From positions 1 through 64,000 of the forward strand of contig NC_087073.1 of NCBI RefSeq assembly GCF_026151205.1: 64,000 nt of DNA, given 5' to 3'. How positions within the stretch are numbered: position 1 is the stretch's first letter; each line of letters begins with the position of its first letter. The translations under genes were made by a program, and so were the position numbers. This stretch comes from Bolinopsis microptera (lineage: Eukaryota; Ctenophora; Tentaculata; Lobata; Bolinopsidae). The notes below the pieces were generated by a model that made no database searches, was not told the DNA's origin, and saw nothing but the letters and a program-made list of their open reading frames with translations. This document shows positions 1-11,100 of the stretch, piece by piece.

Positions 1-235
1 GGGACACCCCCTTAACTTCAAATTGCCAGAAAGAAATCTCGTTAGAATTTCCATTTCTCATTGCCAGAATTAATTCATGAAAGAAATTTTCCGAAAAATT
101 TTACCGAACGTCTTTTCTCTACATTCTCTACAGTCCCTTTTCGGAGCACCACTTGCTCTTATCTGAGTGTCCGTTATAAATAACTTAAATAAGTTACGAC
201 ACTGGCTTGAACGAAGGGCACAGTCATCATCACTA
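1..235. other. unassigned sequence
   Basis: No exon, RNA gene or mobile-element end could be recognised here. Open frames are short and unlike any protein family I know. Confidence 0.4.
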
Positions 236-317
236 AGGTGATCACTGATCACTTCAGTAGTTACCATGGTTACTACTAGTTACCATGGTAACTACTAAGG
301 TGATCAGTGATTACCTT
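236..317. repeat. near-perfect palindrome (hairpin)
   Basis: Two arms of about 40 bases, centred near base 275, are reverse complements with few mismatches. Each arm contains TAGTTACCATGG and GGTGATCA. The core TAGTTACC is the same as in the 21-bp minisatellite at 1862-5070. A further single copy of the arm follows at about 312-331. Confidence 0.7.
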
Positions 318-860
318 AGTAGTTACCATGGTTTAGTGACGACATATCAGCTCAGTCTTCCTTTCAAAGTGATAGTTACGTCATAGTGACGACATATCTC
401 GTTAAAGTCCTTTCAAAGTGATATCAGTACCAAAATAGTGTAAAATATGTCCTCTATGTAACCATGAGACGCCATAATTTAATCAAGCAGTTACAAATTA
501 AAACAGTTTTACAACACCCTGTTGTCGTAACATTGTCGTGTAACTATGGTAACTAGGTGTATCATAACTATCATAACTATCTTAACTAGACGCTACTATG
601 ATTGCCCTGAATTGCTGATTTCATTATCGCCAATATTCGCTACAAAATTCCTGTGCAATCAGACAAATCACACCTTACTAGACTCAAGGACGCTAAAATA
701 AAATTCTCAATATTATCTCTCTTTTTTAAGTACTTAAGTATTAGACTATTAGGGCTACAAAATTAAAATAAATTAAGAAAAGGACAAATTCACACAGTAC
801 TCCCAGCTCCGTTCACACTTTACCAACTTGGAAACATCAACAAGTCTCTAGACTGACAAA
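318..860. other. unassigned AT-rich sequence
   Basis: Contains a short duplicated motif (AGTGACGACATATC near 337 and 382) and runs of A/T. I see no convincing coding exon. Confidence 0.35.
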
Positions 861-932
861 TGCTTATTATATGCTATTATATGCTATTATTTGCTATTAT
901 ATGCTATTATATGCTATTATATGCTATTATAT
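861..932. repeat. 10-bp microsatellite
   Basis: About seven copies of ATATGCTATT with one variant copy. The following 933-1520 has no supported feature, only two short open frames with no recognisable family. Confidence 0.75.
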
Positions 933-1524
933 GTAGTTATGTGCTCCCTATTATATACCCTATCTGGTATCCCACCTATGTCAGTAGAACTTAGTGCTGT
1001 CTTGTCAACAGCACTGTATAACAATATTGATAGTCATTTCCTTGGCATGCTACGACGATACTGTTTTTTGTCCTTATAACGTACATACTAAAAGTAAAAT
1101 TGTCTCTTCAGAAAATTCACACACTCCACCAGATTGTTCTTCAGTATCTCCCCGAATATAACTCTTACGTGTTGCTAGGTCACGTGTTGCTAGGTTACGT
1201 TTTGACATTCCTTCCGTTTGTATGTACTTCCTCTGAAAGTGGGTGTGTCAGCCCTCAAATGTTACATTGTGTATTCGTGATCGTTTGTATTGCATTTTTT
1301 GGGGATTAGGACATGATTTGATATAAATAATATTCAATGTTCTGACGCAGGGGTACACTACACCACTGTTCTGACGTTTTTGTAGCGTAAATTTAGTTCA
1401 GTTATTTGTGTCAACACATCATTCTGCCAAGAATTGCGTATTTAGGCTCTTTGATGATTTTGAATTGTATTAATTAGTTGGATTTGTGTCGTAGGTTTTT
1501 ATTTTCAGTAGTTTTTATTTGTAG

Positions 1525-1586
1525 CAGCAATGCCTGAGAGATGGTCGACTGTTTTAAGAGCCGTTCGCTTCATACTTTATTCAAAG
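1525..1586 (+). CDS. candidate upstream formin exon
   Basis: A short open segment (residues MPERWSTVLRAVRFILYSK) lies between a TTTGTAG acceptor and a GTAATC donor. It ends in phase 0, which is what the next supported exon at 5078 needs. The assignment to the formin rests only on strand, phase and position. The segment is too short for family recognition, and it could also be a first exon starting at its own ATG. Confidence 0.35.
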
Positions 1587-1837
1587 GTAATCAATATTTT
1601 GAATTTATTTTGTAGTGACGTTTTCGTGCACTTTCTCTTTTTAAAACGTCTGTCTTAGTCAAAGTTCCCTGTCTTCCAAGAAAATTTGCTTTGTTACTCT
1701 CTGTCATGTTTCGAACAAATAATTTGATTTAATTTTTTACTTATTTCTTTTTAACGGACCAACTTAACAAAAAATTTATATTTTCCGTTACAGGAATTTA
1801 AGCTCGGCACTTGTCAGGTGTTAACTTGGTATTCGTT

Positions 1838-1864
1838 CCAGGCACAACCAAAGGCTGAGGACTA
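1838..1864 (+). repeat. duplicate of a formin exon 5' edge
   Basis: CCAGGCACAACCAAAGGC with flanks matches the true acceptor and exon start at 5075-5100 (ACAGGCACAACTAAAGGC). This copy runs straight into the 21-bp array, where an in-frame TAG follows after eight codons. The array therefore sits between two copies of the exon edge. Confidence 0.7.
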
Positions 1865-4800
1865 CTAGTTACCATAGTTACACTACTAGTTACCATAGTT
1901 ACACTACTAGTTACCATAGTTACACTACTAGTTACCATAGTTACACTACTAGTTACCATAGCTACACTACTAGTTACCATAGTTACCAGGCATGGCTCCA
2001 GCTGATTATTCTTGGGGGGGGGGGGGGGGGGGCTAGGGGGCGGAGACCCTTTCTGAGGGGGGTCTAGGGGGGCTAAGCCCCCCGGAAAATTTTGCCTTTT
2101 TAGAAGCTAATAACCTTACCAGAAAGTGTCTGAATTAACTTGTTGAGTTCAATAAAACATAATGTTTTAAATGTGAAAATAAAGGTACAAATATTTTAAT
2201 AACAATTAAAACATAATTGACACTGGGACTGTTCAATTCAACACAACTCAGCGGTTACTCTCAGCAAATTTGTCAATAATAACAGCAATGTCTATAATTT
2301 AAAATTTTTTAGAAAAAAAACCTGAAAAATCTTTAAAATTTGCTGATTTTAGCGTAAAATTGCCCTCAAATTAATTTTTGGGATTTTTTTCTGGGGGGGG
2401 TGCGCACCCCCCCCCCCCCCCGCAGCCCCCCTGTGGAGCCATGCCTGATAGTTACACTACTAGTTACCATAGTTACACTACTAGTTACCATAGTTACACT
2501 ACTAGTTACCATAGTTACACTACTAGTTACCATAGTTACACTACTAGTTACCATAGTTACACTACTAGTTACCATAGTTACACTACTAGTTACCATAGTT
2601 ACACTACTAGTTACCATAGTTACACTACAAGTTACCATAGTTACACTACTAGTTACCATAGTTACACTACTAGTTACCATAGTTACACTACTAGTTACCA
2701 TAGTTACACTACTAGTTACCATAGTTACACTACTAGTTACCTTAGTTACACTACTAGTTACCATAGTTACACTACTAGTTACCATAGTTACACTACTAGT
2801 TACCATAGTTACACTACTAGTTACCATAGTTACACTACAAGTTACCACAGTTACACTACTAGTTACCACAGTTACACTACTAGTTACCACAGTTACACTA
2901 CTAGTTACCACAGTTACACTACTAGTTACCATGGTTACACTACTAGTTACCCTGGTTACACTACTAGTTACCACAGTTACACTACTAGTTACCACAGTTA
3001 CACTACTAGTTACCATAGTTACACTACTAGTTACCATAGTTACACTACTAGTTACCATAGTTACACTACTAGTTACCATAGTTACACTACTAGTTACCAT
3101 AGTTACACTACTAGTTACCATAGTTACACTACTAGTTACCATAGTTACACTACTAGTTACCATAGTTACACTACTAGTTACCATAGTTACACTACTAGTT
3201 ACCATAGTTACACTACTAGTTACCATAGTTACACTACTAGTTACCATAGTTACACTACTAGTTACCATAGTTACACTACTAGTTACCATAGTTACACTAC
3301 TAGTTACCATAGTTACACTACTAGTTACCATAGTTACACTACTAGTTACCATAGTTACACTACTAGTTACCATAGTTACACTACTAGTTACCATAGTTAC
3401 ACTACTAGTTACCATAGTTACACTACTAGTTACCATAGTTACACTACTAGTTACCATAGTTACACTACTAGTTACCATAGTTACACTACTAGTTACCATA
3501 GTTACACTACTAGTTACCATAGTTACACTACTAGTTACCATAGTTACACTACTAGTTACCATAGTTACACTACTAGTTACCATAGTTACACTACTAGTTA
3601 CCATAGTTACACTACTAGTTACCATAGTTACACTACTAGTTACCATAGTTACACTACTAGTTACCATAGTTACACTACTAGTTACCATAGTTACACTACT
3701 AGTTACCATAGTTACACTACTAGTTACCATAGTTACACTACTAGTTACCATAGTTACACTACTAGTTACCATAGTTACACTACTAGTTACCATAGTTACA
3801 CTACTAGTTACCATAGTTACACTACTAGTTACCATAGTTACACTACTAGTTACCATAGTTACACTACTAGTTACCATAGTTACACTACTAGTTACCATAG
3901 TTACACTACTAGTTACCATAGTTACACTACTAGTTACCATAGTTACACTACTAGTTACCATAGTTACACTACTAGTTACCATAGTTACACTACTAGTTAC
4001 CATAGTTACACTACTAGTTACCATAGTTACACTACTAGTTACCATAGTTACACTACTAGTTACCATAGTTACACTACTAGTTACCATAGTTACACTACTA
4101 GTTACCACAGTTACACTACTAGTTACCATAGTTACACTACTAGTTACCATAGGTTACACTACTAGTTACCATGGTTACACTACTAGTTACCACAGTTACA
4201 CTACTAGTTACCACAGTTACACTACTAGTTACCACAGTTACACTACTAGTTACCACAGTTACACTACTAGTTACCATAGTTACACTACTAGTTACCCTGG
4301 TTACACTACTAGTTACCATAGTTACACTACTAGTTACCCTGGTTACACTACTAGTTACCATAGTTACACTACTAGTTACCACAGTTACACTACTAGTTAC
4401 CCTGGTTACACTACTAGTTACCATAGTTACACTACTAGTTACCCTGGTTACACTACTAGTTACCCTAGTTACACTACTAGTTACCATAGTTACACTACTA
4501 GTTACCATAGTTACACTACTAGTTACCCTGGTTACACTACTAGTTACCATAGTTACACTACTAGTTACCATAGTTACACTACTAGTTACCATAGTTACAC
4601 TACTAGTTACCATAGTTACACTACTAGTTACCATAGTTACACTACTAGTTACCACACTACTAGTTACCATAGTTACACTACTAGTTACCATAGTTACACT
4701 ACTAGTTACCACACTACTAGTTACCATAGTTACACTACTAGTTACCATAGTTACACTACTAGTTACCATAGCTACACTACTAGTTACCATAGTTACACTA

Positions 4801-5070
4801 CTAGTTACCACACTACTAGTTACCATAGTTACACTACTAGTTACCATAGTTACACTACTAGTTACCATAGTTACACTACTAGTTACCACACTACTAGTTA
4901 CCATAGTTACACTACTAGTTACCATAGCTACACTACTAGTTACCATAGTTACACTACTAGTTACCACACTACTAGTTACCATAGTTACACTACTAGTTAC
5001 CATAGTTACACTACTAGTTACCATAGTTACACTACTAGTTACCATAGTTACACTACTAGTTACCACACTA
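1862..5070. repeat. 21-bp minisatellite, about 130 copies
   Basis: The unit is TAGTTACCATAGTTACACTAC. About six copies lie before a MITE (1987-2447) and about 125 after it. Variants (CACAG, CCTGG, CATGG) cluster at 2840-3010 and 4160-4550. Late copies (4650-5065) carry 12-bp deletions in a regular pattern, giving a higher-order structure. The array is stop-free in several frames, but this is a property of the unit and not evidence of a gene. It lies in the intron before the formin exon at 5078. Confidence 0.95.
1987..2447. mobile_element. hAT-like MITE (461 bp) in the 21-bp array
   Basis: The ends are inverted: CAGGCATGGCTCCA at the left and its reverse complement at the right. The element is flanked by ATAGTTAC at 1979-1986 and 2448-2455. 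The array unit contains that 8-mer, but the right flank restarts it out of register, as a real 8-bp target duplication would. An 8-bp duplication and a terminal CAG fit hAT elements. The interior is AT-rich with long G and C runs next to the ends and has no coding capacity. Confidence 0.7.
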
Positions 5071-5077
5071 CTTACAG

Positions 5078-5182
5078 GCACAACTAAAGGCGGAGGATGA
5101 TGAAAACAGTGATCCAACAGATAACAGTATGCCCGACAGAACCAAAAAGAATAGACGTCAAAGCGCGGTCACTGACCATGGG
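5078..5182 (+). CDS. formin exon (acidic linker)
   Basis: A 105-bp exon, phase 0 at both ends. The acceptor is ACTACTTACAG and the donor GTATGT. It encodes AQLKAEDDENSDPTDNSM and then a basic stretch, probably a disordered linker. It starts directly at the end of the 21-bp array, and its first 20 bases are duplicated at 1838. Confidence 0.75.
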
Positions 5183-8100
5183 GTATGTTTAAGGGTCCAT
5201 TTGGGCATTAGGGGTTTCATTATTATTGTTCTTTTGTTTTAACCTGTTGAGGTGGAGTGTGTTCTCCCAAAACGGTTGGAGAGATGATAATTTTGCGGCT
5301 TTTTTACAATTTTCTAACTTTGTCTAGCTGAGTGAATCGTTAAGTCGGGTTCTTTCCGTTCTTCTAACACCAGCAACTGAACAAATTAGTAAATAAGTAC
5401 ACTCATCAGCTGTAACAGTAACCACCCTCAGTCGAACCTACAGAATATAAACGCACACGCAGCCAACATTAGGAACCAGGAAGCAGAGTTGGGGGTATCC
5501 GAGGAGGAGGAGGTTATGATCGCCCCCATGATCGTGGAGAATGGGGGAGGGGATAACAATTGGTCCAAACAGGCTCAGATCATGGACTCTAACATGGGTA
5601 AATATACATTATACATTATACATTATACATTATACATTATACAACTCTAACATGGGTAATTTTAGTGTTCAATCCAACTCTAACATGGGTAATTTTAGTG
5701 TTCAATCCAACTTTAACATGGGTAATTTTAGTGTTCAATCCAACTTTAACATGGGTAATTTTAGTGTTCAATCCAACTCTAACATGGGTAATTTTAGTGT
5801 TCAATCCAACTTTAACATGGGTAATTTTAGTGTTCAATCCAACTTTAACATGGGTAATTTTAGTGTTCAATCCAACTCTAACATGGGTAATTTTAGTGTT
5901 CAATCCAACTCTAACATGGGTAATTTTAGTGTTCAATCCAACTCTAACATGGGTAATTTTAGTGTTCAATCCAACTTTTCTGTCATTTTCGCGCTTAAAT
6001 CTTAATTCAAGTGTAGATGTTTTTCGTTTTACCGCAATCATTAGAATCATAGTTACACTACTAGTTACCATAGTTACACTATTAGAATCGTACGTTGAAA
6101 TTTGTCTTGCAGTATTCGGAAAGGATGAGCATCAGCCTCGATATTTTTCGTTATTTGGCACTCTGTCAGAATATCCGTATAACACTGGGAGGATGACGTT
6201 TCATCTACATTTACTGTCAAGATTCAAGGATTTTACTTTGATCAGGCCGTCCATACTGCCGGATACCACATATAATGGCAAGACACTGTAAAAAGTCAAG
6301 GTTGTGCATTCGAGTTTACTCCCTGAATTGTTCAAATAGTTTGCCGTTTGAATTCAGCCGGCCGTACAAAGATCTGAAATAAAATCCTGCTGTAGAATGT
6401 AGCGAGATATTGTGTATATACCATCGATCTGTCAAGGTGTCATTGGTCGTTACTCCTGTGTCTTGTAAAATTACCGTACCAAGTTAAATCTCAACACTTC
6501 CATTTAGTTTATACAATGTTTTGACTCATATCATCTTGTAGTTCCCCCACCACCGCCTCTAAACTCATATCATCTTGTAGTTCCCCCACCACCACCTCTA
6601 AACTCATATCATCTTGTAGTTCCCCCACCACCACCTCTAAACTCATATCATCTTGTAGTTCCCCCACCACCGCCTCTAAACTCATATCATCTTGTAGTTC
6701 CCCCACCACCACCTCTAAACTCATATCATCTTGTAGTTCCCCCACCACCGCCTCTAAACTCATATCATCTTGTAGTTCCCCCACCACCAGCCTCTAAACT
6801 CATATCATCTTGTAGTTCCCCCACCACCACCTCTAAACTCATATCATCTTGTAGTTCCACCACCACCACCTCTAAACTCATATCATCTTGTAGTTCCACC
6901 ACCACCACCTCTAAACTCATATCATCTTGTAGTTCCACCACCACCACCTCTAAACTCATATCATCTTGTAGTTCCACCACCACCACCTCTAAACTCATAT
7001 CATCTTGTAGTTCCCCCACCACCACCTCTAAACTCATATCATCTTGTAGTTCCCCCACCACCGCCTCTAAACTCATATCATCTTGTAGTTCCCCCACCAC
7101 CACCTCTAAACTCATATCATCTTGTAGTTCCCCCACCACCACCTCTAAACTCATATCATCTTGTAGTTCCACCACCACCACCTCTAAACTCATATCATCT
7201 TGTAGTTCCACCACCACCACCTCTAAACTCATATCATCTTGTAGTTCCCCCACCACCACCTCTAAACTCATATCATCTTGTAGTTCCACCACCACCACCT
7301 CTAAACTCATATCATCTTGTAGTTCCACCACCACCACCGCCTCTAAACTCATATCATCTTGTAGTTCCACCACCACCACCTCTAAACTCATATCATCTTG
7401 TAGTTCCACCACCACCACCTCTAAACTCATATCATCTTGTAGTTCCTCCACCACCACCTCTAAACTCATATCATCTTGTAGTTCCTCCACCACCACCTCA
7501 AAAGACGGACGCTGCTCGGATCGCTATGATACAAGAGAGGCGGGAAAAGGCAGAGAAACGTTTGCGGAGGCGAAGAACAATCCTCAACATCAAGTCTGAT
7601 GATGATAAGAAGCATAGAGATGATAGAAGTAGGTTTAAAACCAAGGACCACTGTGACACTGTGACACTGTGACACTGTGACACAGAGAGAGGTGACTTGT
7701 TTGTACCACTACTGACAGATACTACTGATGTTACATAGAGATGATAGAAGTAGGTTTAAAACCAAGGACCACTGTGACACTGTGACACTGTGACACTGTG
7801 ACACTGTGACACTGTGACACTGTGACACTGTGACACTGTGACACAGAGAGAGGTGACTTGTTTGTACCACTACTGACAGATACTACCATTCAATAGATCA
7901 ACAGGAATAGGTGTTAATGAGGACTGGAATGCGTTGGTATCATCACGTGATGCGTTCTCTCTTTTTAGCTCCAGTTGACTGACAAACAGCTGACAGACTT
8001 AACAGTAAACATAGGAGGAATTTAGTGTTTCTTATAGGTCCCATATTGTACTATGATTATTGTATGATTATTGTAGTAACCCCCCCCCCCCCCCCTTAAA

Positions 8101-11100
8101 CTCACCCTCCCCCCCTTAAACTCACCCTCACCTCCCCCCTTAAACTCACCCTCCCCCCTTAAACTCACCCTCACCTCCCCCCTTAAACTCACCCCCCCCC
8201 CTTAAACTCACCCTCACCTCCCCCCCTTAAACTCACCATCACCCCTCCCCTTAAACTCACCCTCACCCCCCCCTTAAACTCACCCCCCCCCCTTAAACTC
8301 ACCCTCCCCCCCTTAAACTCACCCTCACCCCCTCCCCTTAAACTCACCCTCCCCCCCTCTTAAACTCACCCCCCCCCTCTTAAACTCACCCTCCCCCCCT
8401 CTTAAACTCACCCCCCCCCCCTTTAAACTCACCCCCCCCCCCTTAAACTCACCCTCACCTCCCCCCCTTAAACTCACCATCACCCCCCCCCCCTTAAACT
8501 CACCCTCACCTCCCCCCCCCTTAAACTCACCATCACCCCCCCCCCCCTTAAACTCACCCTCACCCCCCCTTAAACTCACCCCCCCTTAAACTCACCCCCC
8601 CTCTTAAACTCACCCCCCCCCCCCCTTAAACTCACCCCCCCCCCCCCCCCCCCTTAAACTCACCCCCCCCCCCCCCCTTTAAACTCACCCCCCCCCCCCC
8701 CCCTTAAACTCACCCCCACCTCAGTTGGTCGTCAGTTTGAGGAGGTGGTCCGAGCAACTCAGAAACAGCACAAGGGCGACCTTCCGGAGAAAGACAGCGA
8801 GATTCTCAAAAATTCAAACAATAATAGTTGGTCCAGACTTAAAAACAAGATTGATGTTATCAAAAACATGAGAAAATCTGAACCTATTGATACTGGCAGA
8901 ATAATTGACGAGGTTTTCATTAAATTTAAATGTTTAGCGCTTTCATATATTCTGCTGGAGCATTCTGCCTGGTTAAGGTCAATTACCCGTTTTCGGTAAT
9001 GAATTAAACTAAAGTTAACTTAAAAGTTAACAATTTCTCTGCTTGTTAGTTATATATACCCTTCACAGAAGCCGGAAGTGGTAAACGAGAAGTGCATATT
9101 AGAAGAAGAGGATGAGGAAGTGATCCCTTCCTTCGACCCAGCCAGTCTCAGTCGACCTACCACTTTCAATATTTCGAACAGCTCGTTTGCTATCAAACGA
9201 CATAACTTTGCAGACTTATCGGATAAAGACGATATTAATGTCAAAAGGGTTATAGAAACCAGACCAGTTCAGCCTGTAGCACCTGCCCCTGGTGCACCAC
9301 CAGCTCCAAGACCACCTGGTGCGCCCCCAGCTCCAAGACCACCTGGAGCACCTCCTGCCCCTCCACCACCTCCCGGTGCCCCTCCTGCACCCAGACTTCC
9401 AGGCGCTCCTCCCCTGCCTCCTGCCCCTCGACCACCTGGTGCCCCTCCTGCCCCTCGACCTCCTGGTGCACCACCAGCACCTCGACCACCTGGTGCCCCG
9501 CCAGCACCTCGACCACCTGGTGCAGCACCTCGACCTCCTGGTGCCCCGCCAGCCCCTCGACCACCTGGTGCCCCTCCAGCACCTCGACCACCTGGTGCCC
9601 CTCGAGCTCCTGGCGCCCCGCCAGTCCCAGGTTCTAAATCAGACGGCGTCTCAGCCATGCGAAAAGTTGCTAACAAAAAAGATTTAGTAAAAGTTTTCTG
9701 GTCTAAGGTTAATCTAAATAAAACGACTGGACTGCCGCCTACCATTCCGGGTTACGCCGCCTCGAAAATAGAGTGAGTTTGATGCTTAGTTGTAGTGAAC
9801 GCTGAATTTAGTCGTACAGAACGTACGTTCCAATCATTTTGTAGCGAACGTTTGTGAACGTTAGTGAACGTTAGTCGATATTTTGATAATTTTTCCGATA
9901 GTTTTTAACTTTAAAATATGAAATTTTCTGAACACAAATTTGACAGATTAGATGACATTTTTGCCCACAAACCAATTAGTCAGTTAATTGATGATGGTAT
10001 GAAACCAAATTGGGGTACTGGAAGTCAAAATCCCGAATAAAATTGTAAAATCATATATTCCAAATCTCTGTCCCATTTTCAGTTTTTGAAAATGAAATTT
10101 CCAGGACCGAAATTATACAGTTTTTACTGAATTTCTCACCTGCAACCAATTAATAAGTCAACTATAGATGGCATATGACACGATTGAGGTGCTGGAAGTT
10201 TGATATCGGTCGGAGGAAGCCCACAGCAGAAAGCTTAAGAAAACGAAAAGTTGTATTTTCAAAATTCTGTCCCATTTTCAAATATGAAATTTTCTGAACA
10301 CAAATTTGACAGATTAGATGACATTTTTGCCCACAAACCAATTAGTCAGTTAATTTTCGCTTTTTAAGCTTTCTGCCGCAGTGGGCTTCCTCCGACCGAT
10401 ATCATAAACTTCCAACACCTCAATTGTGTCATATGCCATCTATGACTATAGTTGACTTACTAATTGGTTGCGGGTGTGAAATTCAGTAAAAACTGTAAAA
10501 TTTCGGTCCTGGAAATTTTAATTTCATAATAGCAATTAACGTTCCTTATGTTCCGAACGTTAAAATCTTTTAGCGAACGCGTTCACAAACTATTTTTAGT
10601 GAACGTTCCGTACGTTCACTACAACTAAGGTTTGATGAGTACCTTGTCATTGTGCAATTTATTGAGTTATAACGTTTTCATTTCTTCATTTGATTTTTTT
10701 CCCTACTCTTGCCGAAGGCAAAAAGATCGTAGGGAATAAGTAATCGGGTTTGGATATATGAGGTGGCCCGATGGACCTGCGATGATGACAAAAGTCTGCT
10801 CCTTCGAAATATAGACCACTCCCCTATAATTAAGTGTATAGGAAGCGTCTGTTATGCTGCGCGCGACGCTAGCCATGTGTTAATTAATTACAGTGAAATT
10901 CCTCCTTCGCAAAGTTATTTTCTGCAATTTTCTGGATTCATTTATTGTTGATGCGCGGCGCTGCATTGGTCAAATAAATCGTCAATTTTTACCATGCACG
11001 AATCCCACTCATTTATAAAAAACATAGTATGTAAATATGGTACACTTTTTTCCAGTCACACTTTTCACTCAAAAGAATTAATGGTACAAGTACATGGTAG

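Noticed and set aside
2366..5117. Very long open frames on both strands (up to 895 codons).
   Set aside because: They are read-through of the stop-free 21-bp repeat in several frames at once; there is no codon-level selection, and the region lies between formin exons.
6112..6291. A further formin exon.
   Set aside because: It has an acceptor-like TTGCAG but no in-frame donor, and it ends in a stop; the neighbouring exons already join in phase without it.
9250..9745. Antisense Gly-rich frames.
   Set aside because: Shadow of the proline-rich FH1 coding strand.
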